Shown in pieces: positions 44,262 to 52,478 of a DNA stretch of 64,000 nt. Location of the stretch: NCBI RefSeq assembly GCF_014650755.1, contig NZ_BMVO01000010.1:62001-126000 (forward strand), in the 5' to 3' direction. A program made the translations under genes and the position numbers. Numbering within the stretch: the first letter of the stretch is position 1; each line of letters opens with the position of its first letter. This stretch comes from Streptomyces chryseus. Lineage in GTDB: Bacteria; Actinomycetota; Actinomycetes; Streptomycetales; Streptomycetaceae. Below the pieces are notes generated by a model. It ran no database searches, was not told the origin of the DNA, and saw nothing but the letters and a program-made list of their open reading frames with translations.

Positions 44262-44879
44262 ATGGCTGACATGGGGGCGTTCCGCGAGGCGGTCACCGCG
44301 TGGGCGGCCGGCGGCCCCGGCGGCCCCGCGCGCGAACTGGCCGCGGGGCTGCACGTCCGGGCAGCCGTCCTGCTCGAAGGGCCGAGCGACGCCGCGGCGG
44401 TCGGCGCGCTCGCCGCGAGCCGCGGCCGTGACCTGGCGGCCGAAGGGGTCTGCGTCCTGCCGATGGGCGGTGCCATGAGCGTCGGGCGCTTCGCCCGCCT
44501 CCTCGGGCCGCCCGGGCTCGGCCTGCGCCTCACGGGGCTGTGCGACGAGGCGGAGCGCCGCTACTACGCCCGCGCCCTGGACCGGGCCGGCGCCGCGCGG
44601 GGGCAGTTCTTCGTCTGCGCGGCGGATCTGGAGGACGAGCTCATCCGCGCGCTCGGCGTGGCCCGGGTGGAGGAGCTGGTCCGGGCGGAGGGCGATCTGC
44701 GCGCCCTGGATACCTTCCTGCGCCAGCCCGCACAACAGGGCCGCACCGCACAGAGGCAGTTGCGGCGCTTCCTCGGCACGAAGAAGGGGCGCAAGATCCG
44801 ATACGGCCGCGTCCTCGTCGAGGCCCTCGACCCCGGCAGCACACCGGCCCCGCTCGACGACCTGCTCACCAGCCTGTGA
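44262..44879 (+). CDS. TOPRIM nucleotidyl transferase/hydrolase domain protein
   Basis: 205-aa protein with an OLD-type TOPRIM core: the catalytic Glu in AAVLLEGPSDAAAVGAL (about residue 38), a glycine turn in VLPMGGAMSVGRF, and an acidic DxE motif in LTGLCDEAERRYY (about 91). The basic C-terminal helix (TAQRQLRRFLGTKKGRKIRYGR) could bind nucleic acid. OLD-family nucleases carry the TOPRIM after an ABC ATPase; here the TOPRIM stands alone. Nothing next to it looks like an ATPase or helicase partner. Function unknown. Confidence 0.8.
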   Translation: MADMGAFREAVTAWAAGGPGGPARELAAGLHVRAAVLLEGPSDAAAVGALAASRGRDLAAEGVCVLPMGGAMSVGRFARLLGPPGLGLRLTGLCDEAERRYYARALDRAGAARGQFFVCAADLEDELIRALGVARVEELVRAEGDLRALDTFLRQPAQQGRTAQRQLRRFLGTKKGRKIRYGRVLVEALDPGSTPAPLDDLLTSL

Positions 44880-44973
44880 CCACGGGGCGGTGCCACTCCC
44901 GTCGCGACGTCGCGCGGTCGCGTGCGGGCCGGCCCGCTTCGGCGATCGCACACGAACTGCCTATGCTCGGCCG

Positions 44974-45750
44974 GTGAACGCAACCGTGATGTACGAACCC
45001 ACGCCCGCGGTGTTCGAGGAGCCCGCCGCCTTCGCCCGGCCGGAGCCGTCCGGGCGGGGCGGCCACGCGGCGCCCGTGCTGTGGAGCGTGGACGCCGAGC
45101 TGCAGGGAGACGCCGCGATGCGGCTGGCCGGCGGCGTACTCGACGACGGGGAGAAGGAGCGCGCGGCGGCCTTCGTCCGCGAGGCCGACCGCAGGTGCTA
45201 CGTCACGGCCCACGTGGCGCTCAGGTCGATGCTGGGCGCCTGCCTGGGCCTGGCACCCGGCGCGGTCCGGCTGCACCGGGAGCCGTGCGTGTCCTGCGGC
45301 GGCCCGCACGGGCGGCCCGCCACGGCGGACGGGCCGGTGCACTTCTCGCTGTCGCACAGCGGCAGCGTGGCCCTGATCGCCTGTGCGGCGGTGCCCGTGG
45401 GAGTGGACGTGGAGGCGGCGCCGCGACCGGGTGTCGTGAACGAGGTCGCGGGGGAGCTGCATCCGCGCGAGAGGGCCGAGCTGCTGGCCCTGCCGGAGGC
45501 CGCGAGGAGCGCCGCGTTCGCGCGCGTCTGGGCGCGCAAGGAGGCGTACCTCAAGGGCCTCGGCGTCGGCCTCGCCCGCGGTCTCTCGCTGGACTACCTC
45601 GGCACCGGCCCGGCGGCGGCGAACCATCCGCCGGGGTGGCGCGTCGCCGACGTGGCCGCGCCCGACGGATACGCGGCCGCCGTCGCGCTGCGGACGGGCC
45701 TCGGCTCCGTACCGGAGGCGCGGGTGACGCGGACGCCGGGCACCCCGTGA
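44974..45750 (+). CDS. 4'-phosphopantetheinyl transferase (Sfp type)
   Basis: 258-aa enzyme that transfers phosphopantetheine from CoA to carrier-protein serines in polyketide, peptide or fatty-acid synthases. The magnesium motif VGVDVEA (about residue 146) and WARKEAYLKGLGVGLARG (about 187-204) are intact, with HFSLSHSGSVALIA between. TATGCT at 44963-44968 lies 5 nt before the GTG at 44974, so the message looks leaderless; an upstream frame to 44890 lacks family similarity. No synthase genes lie nearby, so it is likely a trans-acting activator of clusters elsewhere. Confidence 0.92.
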   Translation: MNATVMYEPTPAVFEEPAAFARPEPSGRGGHAAPVLWSVDAELQGDAAMRLAGGVLDDGEKERAAAFVREADRRCYVTAHVALRSMLGACLGLAPGAVRLHREPCVSCGGPHGRPATADGPVHFSLSHSGSVALIACAAVPVGVDVEAAPRPGVVNEVAGELHPRERAELLALPEAARSAAFARVWARKEAYLKGLGVGLARGLSLDYLGTGPAAANHPPGWRVADVAAPDGYAAAVALRTGLGSVPEARVTRTPGTP

Positions 45751-46049
45751 CGGCGGACCGGCCTGCGGGCCCGGGCGGGAGGGGCGGCCTGGGGGCGGAC
45801 CGGCCGGGCGCCGGGCGCCGGTACGGAGCGGGGGCTTCCGGGAGCTGACGTCCCGTCCGCGCGCCGGTCGTATACGACCGCAGGTGTACGCGCGTTGACC
45901 GGAGCCCCCGAATCCGCAAGCCGGGCCGACCAGTGACGGAGCCTGCGGGTAACGCTCGTTCACTCGTACCGGACCAAAGTGCGCGGAACGATTCCACCCA
46001 CCGCGTCGCCGGGCTACGCTCGAGGTCCGCCATGGTTTGGGGAGGGATG
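45751..46049. promoter_or_regulatory. 299-bp intergenic region with a perfect 16-bp palindrome
   Basis: No gene is seen. CGGTCGTATACGACCG at 45865-45880 is perfectly symmetric, AT-centred and typical in form of a dimeric (TetR-like) operator. It lies about 180 bp upstream of the large ATPase gene. GGGGAGGG at 46039-46046 is that gene's ribosome site. Confidence 0.6.
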
Positions 46050-48677
46050 ATGGTGTCCGGCCCGGAGCGCCCGGTCACCGTCCCGCTGCTGGAGCGCGAG
46101 ACGGAACTCGCGGCCGCCGCAGGCGCTGTCGAAGCGCTCTGCGCGGACGTGCCGACCGGTGGAGTCCTCGTCTGCAGCGGCGAGGCCGGCATCGGCAAGA
46201 CGGCCCTGCTGTCCGAGATCCGGCGGCTGGCCGCCGGACGGTGCACCGTGTGGTCGGCGCGCGGTGGCGAGACCGTCACCTCCGTGCCCTTCCACGTCGT
46301 ACGGCAACTGCTGCAGCCCGCCGTCGCCCTGCCCGGCACGGTGGACACCAGGGAACTGCTCGGCGACGGCTACGAGATCATCGGTCCCGCGCTCGGCGTG
46401 GCCCCGCCCGACGGCCGGGCCGACCCCCAGGGCGTCCGCGACGGACTGGACACGCTGCTGCTGCGCCTGGCCGACACGCACCGGCCGCTGGTGCTGCTCG
46501 TCGACGACGCGCACTGGTGCGATCTGGAAACCCTCGGCTGGCTGGCGTCCTTCGTCCAGCGCGAGGACCTTCCCGTGCTCGTCGTCATCGCGTACCGCAC
46601 CGAGGAGGCGGACGACGAGACCGCGGAGTTCATCCGGGCGATGGAGGCCGCCGCCGGGCAGTGCGTGTCGCTGCGGGCGCTCACCCCCGACGCCGTGGCG
46701 AGCCTCGCCCGGGCCGCCCTCGGCGAGCACGCGGACGACCCGTTCTGCCGGGAGGTGTGGGCGGTCACCGGCGGCAACCTCTACGAGACCGTCGAGCTCG
46801 TCGCCAAGGTGCGCGACGAACGCCTGGACCCCGTCGAGGCGTCGGCGGGCGCCCTGCGCGCCCTCGGCGCCGCCGCGCGCGGCACCGGCCTGATCGCCCG
46901 GCTCGAGGAACTGGGCACCGACACCACCCGGTTCGCCTGGGCGGCCGCCATCCTCGGCACGGAGATCTCGCTCGACCTCGCGGCGTCGCTCGCCGGCCTG
47001 GGCGACGCGGAGGCCGCCGACTGCGCCGAACGCCTGCGCGCGGCCCGCATCCTCGCCGGTACGGACCCCACGGAGTTCGTCCACCCGCTCATCGCGGGCG
47101 CCGTCTACCGCGCCATTCCGTCCGCCACCCGCACGGCCATGCACGGCCGGGCCGCCTGGGCGGTCACCCGCGCGGGCCGGGGCGCGGCGGCCGCGGCCCG
47201 CCACCTCCTGGAAGTCCACCCGGACGACGACCCCGAGCTGGTCGCCCAGTTGCGCGAGGCCGCCTCCGAGCACCTCGCCGTCGGCGCGCCGGACGCCGCC
47301 CGGCGCTGCCTCGAACGCGCTCTCCAGGAGCCCCCGCTGCCGGAGGAGTACGCCCCGGTGCTGTACGAACTGGGCTGCGCCACGCTCCTCACCTCGCCCG
47401 CCACGACCGTGGGCCACCTGCGGGACGCGCTCGGGATGCCGGGCCTCGACGCCGGCCAGCGGGTGGACGCGGTCTTCCGGCTCTCCCAGGCGCTCACGCA
47501 CAACAACCAGACACGGGAGGCGGCGCAGGTCGTGGCCGACGAGGTCGCGCGGACCGCCGCCGGCCCCACCAGAATGCGGCTCCAGGCGGTGCACTTCCTG
47601 TGGGAGGGCGTACAGGCGGCCGAGGACGACGGGCCCGGGCGCTCCCGGCGCCTCGCCGAGATGGCCGAGGGCCTGGAGGGCCGCGACAACTCCGAACGGG
47701 TCCTGCTCATACTGAGGGCCTTCGACGGGACGGCACGCGGCGAGAACGCCGAGGAGATCGTCCAGATCTGCGACCGCGCACTGGTCGACGGCATGCTCGC
47801 CCCGGGCCTCGGCTGGACCAACACGGCGTGGGGCTTCGAACCCCCGGCGCTGCTCGGTCTCACGTACGCCTTCGCGGACCGGCTCGACCGGGCCGAGAGC
47901 CTCTTCGACGAGGCCCTGCGTGCCTTCGAGATCTCGGGCTGGAGCGGCGGGCACCTGGCCTTCGCCCACGCGCTCGTCGGCTACCTCAACCGCAGGCGCG
48001 GAAAGCTCGCCCAGGCGGAGATGTACCTGCGCGAGAGCCTGCGGCTGGCCGAGCGCGTCGGCAACGGCCTGCCGATGCACTGGGACGCCGCGTGCATGCT
48101 GATCGACACCCTGCTCGCGCGCGGCAGGATCGGCGCCGCGTGGGAGGCCGCGGAGCGTCACGGGTTCGCCCCTCCGTACCCGTCGTCGATCGTCATCCCC
48201 GACGCCCAGTGCGTACGGGGGAGGCTGCTGCTCGCGCAGGGCCGGACGAAGGAGGCCGTCGCCGAACTCGAGGCGGCGGGGGCGGCGTTGACCGCTCGCG
48301 GCCGGCACAACGGCGTCATGGCCCCCTGGGCGAGCGACCTCGCCCGGGCGGTGGCCGCCGACGACCCGGACCGCGCCGCCGCTCTCGCCGCGCACGTACG
48401 GGACCGCGCGGAGCGCTTCGGCACGGACACCGCCATCGGGGAGTCGCTGCGCTGCGCCGCGGCCCTGGAGGAGGGCGAACGTGCCGTCGAACTGCTCGCC
48501 AAGGCGGTGGCGTTCCTCGAAGGGTCCCCGTGCGCGTACGAGCACGCCCTGGCCCGGGTCGAGTACGGCATCGCGGCCCGGTCGGCCGGCGAGCTGTCCC
48601 GCGGCCTGGCCCTCGCCGAGAAGCGCAGCGCCGACGGACTGGTGCGGCGGGCCAGGCAGGAGCTGCGCGCGCTCTGA
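46050..48677 (+). CDS. Large AAA ATPase of the LuxR-type LAL group lacking the C-terminal HTH
   Basis: 875-aa STAND-like ATPase. Walker A GEAGIGKTALL near residue 43, Walker B LVLLVDDAHWCD near 148 and a long TPR-like C-terminal half (YLNRRRGKLAQAEMYLRESLRLAERVG) are as in LAL transcriptional regulators. These normally end in a LuxR helix-turn-helix of about 60 residues; this one stops at LVRRARQELRAL, exactly where that domain should begin. None of the three frames downstream encodes it. It may therefore act as a signalling partner rather than a DNA binder. Starts at 46047, 46050 and 46053 are all compatible with the GGAGG just upstream. Confidence 0.82.
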   Translation: MVSGPERPVTVPLLERETELAAAAGAVEALCADVPTGGVLVCSGEAGIGKTALLSEIRRLAAGRCTVWSARGGETVTSVPFHVVRQLLQPAVALPGTVDTRELLGDGYEIIGPALGVAPPDGRADPQGVRDGLDTLLLRLADTHRPLVLLVDDAHWCDLETLGWLASFVQREDLPVLVVIAYRTEEADDETAEFIRAMEAAAGQCVSLRALTPDAVASLARAALGEHADDPFCREVWAVTGGNLYETVELVAKVRDERLDPVEASAGALRALGAAARGTGLIARLEELGTDTTRFAWAAAILGTEISLDLAASLAGLGDAEAADCAERLRAARILAGTDPTEFVHPLIAGAVYRAIPSATRTAMHGRAAWAVTRAGRGAAAAARHLLEVHPDDDPELVAQLREAASEHLAVGAPDAARRCLERALQEPPLPEEYAPVLYELGCATLLTSPATTVGHLRDALGMPGLDAGQRVDAVFRLSQALTHNNQTREAAQVVADEVARTAAGPTRMRLQAVHFLWEGVQAAEDDGPGRSRRLAEMAEGLEGRDNSERVLLILRAFDGTARGENAEEIVQICDRALVDGMLAPGLGWTNTAWGFEPPALLGLTYAFADRLDRAESLFDEALRAFEISGWSGGHLAFAHALVGYLNRRRGKLAQAEMYLRESLRLAERVGNGLPMHWDAACMLIDTLLARGRIGAAWEAAERHGFAPPYPSSIVIPDAQCVRGRLLLAQGRTKEAVAELEAAGAALTARGRHNGVMAPWASDLARAVAADDPDRAAALAAHVRDRAERFGTDTAIGESLRCAAALEEGERAVELLAKAVAFLEGSPCAYEHALARVEYGIAARSAGELSRGLALAEKRSADGLVRRARQELRAL

Positions 48678-48758
48678 GGAGCGCCTGCCGGGCCGCGCGG
48701 GGGTGGGGAGCGTGTCGCGGACACGGCCCTCCGCCGGAGCGGCCCCGGTCGCGGGCCG

Positions 48759-50015
48759 TCAGCGCCGGTGGCAGCGCAGGCTCTTCAGGTCGACGATGTC
48801 GGCCATCCTGCGCATCCCCAGGTCGTTGGGGTGGAGATGGTCGCCGCTGTTGTACGCCGGGAGGATGCGGGACGGCGCGGCCGGGTCCATGACGGCCCGG
48901 TCGAAGTCGACGACGGCGTCGAACGCGCCGCTCTCCCGGACGAACGCGTTGACCTCCTGCCGCACCGCCTCGCCCGCCGGCGTCCACTCCCGCCAGCCCT
49001 CGTACGGCATGACCGTCGCCCCCACGACGCACACGCCCGCCGCGTGCGACCGGTCGACGATCTGCCGGTATCCGGCGATCAGTTCGGCGGCCGTCGGCGC
49101 GGGAACGGACTTGATGTCGTTGACCCCTTCGAGCAGCACCACCGTCCGCACGCCGGCCTGCGTGAGCACGTCCCGGTCGAGCCGTTTGAGCGCGCTCTCG
49201 CCGGAGCCGTCCTTGAGGACCTTGTTGCCCGAGATCCCCTCGTTCGCGACACCCTTGACGCGCGTACCGGCGTCGGCGTCCAGCCTCCGGGCCAGGAAGT
49301 CCGGCCAGCGGCGGTTGGTGTCGCGGGTGGACAGGGCGCCGTCGGTGATCGAGTCGCCGAGGGCGGCGACCGCGCTCGTGCCGCGCCGGGCGTTCACGGT
49401 CACGGCGTCGAGGTAGAACCACGAGGTGACCGGCTGGGTGTACGCCGTCGCGGTGTCGTCGGAGGCGTGGTCGCCCGAGGGTGCGACGTACGACGTCTGG
49501 AGTGCCATCCGGTGCCCGGTGGCGGCGCCGCCCGCGTCGCGTACGTACAGGCTGACGGCCAGGTCGGACCGGGGCCGTACCGTGCCGGGCAGCGGGTCGC
49601 TGGAGACGGATCCGCCGGGCGGGACGGTCACCGAGGGCGAACCGGCGAAGGACAGCGGCCGGTTGGTGCCCGGCACCAGGGCGGCCCCGGTGGCCCGCAG
49701 TCCGGCGTGGGCGCGGCCGAAGGTCACGGGCCGGGTGCCGAAGGCGTTGGAGAGCCGGATCCGCAGCCCGTCGCCGCCCGCGCTGGTGCGCACGACGAGC
49801 CGGTACGTCCGTTCGGGGGCGGCGCCCGCGGTGGACAGCCGGTCCGCGCTCGCGGCCCAGGTGACGACGGACGTTCTGCCCGGCTCGGCGGCGCCGGGCG
49901 GGGCGGCGGGCCGGGCGGTGGCGGGCGGCCCGGAGGCCAGGACTACCGTGGTGAGCGCGACGGCGGCGGCGGCCAGGGCGCGCGGGGCGTGCCGGCGCGG
50001 CGTGGGTCTGTTCAT
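48759..50015 (-). CDS. Secreted SGNH/GDSL hydrolase
   Basis: 418-aa exported esterase or lipase-like enzyme. The signal peptide is NRPTPRRHAPRALAAAAVALTT... with cleavage near ATA-RP. An N-terminal beta-rich domain (about 45-190) precedes the SGNH domain: block I ALGDSITDG with the nucleophile Ser, block III LEGVNDI and block V SGDHLHPND with Asp and His. ATG 50015 is chosen because it gives a clean signal peptide and has a GGGGAGGG site upstream. This two-domain form is common in Streptomyces secretomes. It converges on the LAL-like ATPase with an 81-bp gap. Confidence 0.92.
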   Translation of the reverse strand: MNRPTPRRHAPRALAAAAVALTTVVLASGPPATARPAAPPGAAEPGRTSVVTWAASADRLSTAGAAPERTYRLVVRTSAGGDGLRIRLSNAFGTRPVTFGRAHAGLRATGAALVPGTNRPLSFAGSPSVTVPPGGSVSSDPLPGTVRPRSDLAVSLYVRDAGGAATGHRMALQTSYVAPSGDHASDDTATAYTQPVTSWFYLDAVTVNARRGTSAVAALGDSITDGALSTRDTNRRWPDFLARRLDADAGTRVKGVANEGISGNKVLKDGSGESALKRLDRDVLTQAGVRTVVLLEGVNDIKSVPAPTAAELIAGYRQIVDRSHAAGVCVVGATVMPYEGWREWTPAGEAVRQEVNAFVRESGAFDAVVDFDRAVMDPAAPSRILPAYNSGDHLHPNDLGMRRMADIVDLKSLRCHRR

Positions 50016-50134
50016 GGCGCGGAGATCCCTCCCCTGAGCATGGGCATGCCAGTACCGGCACTCAGGGGATTGACGCGCGGACGGCATGCGCTGTCCAGGG
50101 CGCGGCGCCGGAACAGGCCATCGCGTGCGGCAGG

Positions 50135-50593
50135 TCAGGACCCCTGATGCGGCACAGTGGACCACGCCGGAGCGGTGCCCGCGACCCGGCAGACCATCAG
50201 GTACAGCGGAATCGGCGGCGTGTACGGCGCGCTCGCCTCCGGCAGGTGGATCAGGCGCGGACGCGTCGGCACGTACGCCCCGGGAACGTAACGGGCGGGC
50301 TGCGGCCAGGAGAGTCCGAGGTCCGACTCGGCGGGCACGATCCACCACCACCAGTCGGTGTCGGCGAAGACGCAGCCGGGCCGGGACAGGTGCGCCATCG
50401 TCCGGAACCCGTGCCGCGCGGGAAGCCCCACCGCGTCGCAGCCCAGCGGTGTGGTGAAGCCGGGCGGCAGGGGCAGGCGGACCGGCCCGCCGCTCGCGCC
50501 GCCGTCGGGGGCGGTGCTCCGCGACGAGGCGAGGTCGTAACCGCTCCGCTCACGGAGCCCGCGCGACAGGCGGCCGGCCGGCAGACCGGTCAT
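50135..50593 (-). CDS. Conserved hypothetical protein next to the anti-sigma-like ATPase
   Basis: 152-aa protein of unknown function. Notable features are the aromatic CVFADTDWWWWIVPAESDLGLSWP block and the Pro/Tyr-rich tail ARYVPGAYVPTRPRLIHLPE...YTPPIPLYLMV. It begins 8 nt after the upstream ATP-binding protein gene in the same direction, so the two are almost certainly co-transcribed. A GTG one codon earlier is an alternative start. In Streptomyces this type of protein recurs beside small HATPase genes and WhiJ-like regulators, which suggests a shared developmental role. Confidence 0.75.
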   Translation of the reverse strand: MTGLPAGRLSRGLRERSGYDLASSRSTAPDGGASGGPVRLPLPPGFTTPLGCDAVGLPARHGFRTMAHLSRPGCVFADTDWWWWIVPAESDLGLSWPQPARYVPGAYVPTRPRLIHLPEASAPYTPPIPLYLMVCRVAGTAPAWSTVPHQGS

Positions 50594-50601
50594 CACGGAC
50601 C

Positions 50602-51042
50602 TCAGCAAGGAACCTCCGCCCAGACGATGCGCCCGGGCCCGTCCGCGGCGTCGCGCGTGCCCCAGAAGCTGCTCAGGGTGTCGACGAGCTGAAGCCCCCG
50701 CCCGTGCTCGTCGTCGCCGGCGTGGCGCAGGCGCGGGCCCGTGGGGCGCCGCCCCTGGTCCTTGACGGCGACCCGCAGACGGCCGTCGCTGTCGCGCAGT
50801 TCGCAGACGACCCGCTCGCTCGCGGTGTGCAGCACGGCATTGGTGAACAGCTCGGAGACGATCAGCGCCGCCGCGTCGCAGGTGTCCTCGCCGATGCCCC
50901 ACTGCGTCAGCTGCTGCCTGGTCAGGCGGCGGGCGGCCGCCACGAACTCGGCGCGGCCCGGCAGTTCGAACCCGTAACGGCGTATGGCCGTTCCCCGGCA
51001 GTGGTCCATGAGCGGGGGGACGAGGGCGGTGCCATGTGCCAC
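50602..51042 (-). CDS. ATP-binding protein, HATPase/anti-sigma kinase type (AbaA-like)
   Basis: 146-aa single-domain GHKL ATPase. The N box is LIVSELFTNAVLHT (about residue 62), the G1 region VKDQGRRP and the G2 box HGRGLQLVDTL; all are intact. Such RsbW/SpoIIAB-like proteins in Streptomyces act as anti-sigma kinases or as partners of WhiJ-type regulators. It is divergent from the WhiJ-like gene across 206 bp, and the conserved hypothetical gene follows closely. Confidence 0.9.
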   Translation of the reverse strand: MAHGTALVPPLMDHCRGTAIRRYGFELPGRAEFVAAARRLTRQQLTQWGIGEDTCDAAALIVSELFTNAVLHTASERVVCELRDSDGRLRVAVKDQGRRPTGPRLRHAGDDEHGRGLQLVDTLSSFWGTRDAADGPGRIVWAEVPC

Positions 51043-51149
51043 GAGCGTTTCCTCACGGTGTGGGGGGCAGGGCCGACTGCTGCTTCCCCCCGGTGGGCAG
51101 CGACGGCGTCCGCGTGTTCTGGTTCACCGCGCAACTCTCCCTCCGAAAG

Positions 51150-51190
51150 CGACACTTGGCAAGGGTCACAATGAAAATTGCAGAGTGTCG
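51150..51190. promoter_or_regulatory. Inverted repeat in the divergent whiJ-like / ATPase promoter
   Basis: CGACACT at 51150-51156 and AGTGTCG at 51184-51190 are exact inverse arms 27 nt apart, flanking an AT-rich core (CACAATGAAAATTG). The position between the two divergent genes suits an operator of the XRE-type regulator. Confidence 0.5.
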
Positions 51191-51248
51191 TGTCTTGGGT
51201 CGCGACCGCGTGGCACACTGCTCGCAACAGCCCATGGGGAGGTCTGAA

Positions 51249-52118
51249 GTGAGTGAACCGCGGTCCGCCCCGACGGTCGGTCAGGTCGTTCTCGGCAAGC
51301 GCCTGCTGGATCTGCGCGAACGGGCCGGCCTGAGCCGCGACGAGGCCGCCAAGGTCCTTCGCGTCACCCCGGCGACCATCCGGCGGATGGAGACCGCCGA
51401 GGTCGCGCTCAAGATCCCTTACGTACAACTCCTGCTCCAGGCCTACGGCCACGGCCCCGAGGACATCGCGTCCTTCGTCGAGCTGGCCGAAGAGGCGAAC
51501 AAGCCGGGCTGGTGGCAGCGGTTCCACGGCATCCTGCCGGACTGGTTCAGCATGTACGTGAGCCTGGAGGGCGCCGCGTCGCTCATCAGGGCGTACGAGC
51601 CGCAGTTCGTCCCGGGCCTCCTCCAGACCGAGAGCTACGCCCGCGCCATCATGCGCGGCGGAGCCCTCGGCCAGTCCGGCGCCGGGAGCGCCGAGGCCAT
51701 CGAGCGGCATGTGGCCCTGCGCATGGAGCGCCAGAGCCTCCTCACCCGCCCCGACGCCCCGAGACTGTGGGTCGTCATGGACGAGACGGTGCTGCGGCGT
51801 CCGGTGGGCAGCCCGAACGTGCTGGGGGAGCAGATCGACCGGCTCCTGGAGGCCGTCGAGAGACCCAACGTCACGCTGCAGATAGCCGAGTTCGCGACGG
51901 GCCACCACCCCGGCACCTACGGCCCGTTCGTCCTCTTCCGCTTCGCCGTGCCGGAACTCCCGGACATGGTCTACAGCGAGTACCTGACCGGCGCCGTCTA
52001 TCTCGACGCGCGCCCCGAGGTGGCGGCCCACCTGGAGGTCATGGACCGCATGGCGGCTCAGGCCGCGACTGCACAACGCACGAAGGAGATCCTCAAGGAT
52101 CTCCGCGAGGAGCTGTGA
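51249..52118 (+). CDS. XRE-family regulator with DUF5753 domain (WhiJ-like)
   Basis: 289-aa regulator. The helix-turn-helix is LGKRLLDLRERAGLSRDEAAKVLRVTPATIRRMETAE (residues about 15-50). DUF5753 covers the rest, with YEPQFVPGLLQTESYARA, RMERQSLLTRPDAPRLWVVMDE and VYSEYLTGAVYLD. GTG 51249 follows GGGGAGG by 6 nt; an ATG at 51234 would overlap that site. WhiJ-like proteins work with a DUF397 protein, encoded here 1 bp downstream, in controlling development. Confidence 0.93.
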   Translation: MSEPRSAPTVGQVVLGKRLLDLRERAGLSRDEAAKVLRVTPATIRRMETAEVALKIPYVQLLLQAYGHGPEDIASFVELAEEANKPGWWQRFHGILPDWFSMYVSLEGAASLIRAYEPQFVPGLLQTESYARAIMRGGALGQSGAGSAEAIERHVALRMERQSLLTRPDAPRLWVVMDETVLRRPVGSPNVLGEQIDRLLEAVERPNVTLQIAEFATGHHPGTYGPFVLFRFAVPELPDMVYSEYLTGAVYLDARPEVAAHLEVMDRMAAQAATAQRTKEILKDLREEL

Positions 52119-52119
52119 G

Positions 52120-52356
52120 ATGGACCCCATATACAACGGCATGCCCGCCAACGACCTGCCCGCGGAGGGCTGGTACAAGCCGTGGAGCGGCGGCAACGGC
52201 GGCAACTGCATCGAAGCCATGAAGCTGTCCGACGGCAGAGTCGCCGTCCGGCAGTCCGCCGACCCCGAGGGGCCCGCGCTGATCTACACCCCCGGCGAGA
52301 TCGCCGCGTTCATCCGGGGGGCGAAGGCGGGCCAGGCCGACTTCCTGCTCACCTGA
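52120..52356 (+). CDS. DUF397 protein (WhiJ partner)
   Basis: 78-aa protein with the DUF397 pattern: WYKPWSGGNGGNCIEAMKL, GRVAVRQSADPEGPALIYTPGEIAAFIRGAKAGQADFL. In S. coelicolor a protein of this family is encoded beside WhiJ and is thought to relieve its repression. ATG 52120 is one base after the regulator's stop. Together with the divergent ATPase it completes the usual three-part module. Confidence 0.93.
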   Translation: MDPIYNGMPANDLPAEGWYKPWSGGNGGNCIEAMKLSDGRVAVRQSADPEGPALIYTPGEIAAFIRGAKAGQADFLLT

Positions 52357-52478
52357 CCCGCACGGACCCGCCGGACGCCCGTTCCCGGCCACTGCCCACG
52401 ACCACTGTCCCGCGACCCCGTTCCCGGGCCGCCACCCGGCCGCCCGTCCACCGTTCACCCCCACCCATGGAGCGCCGT

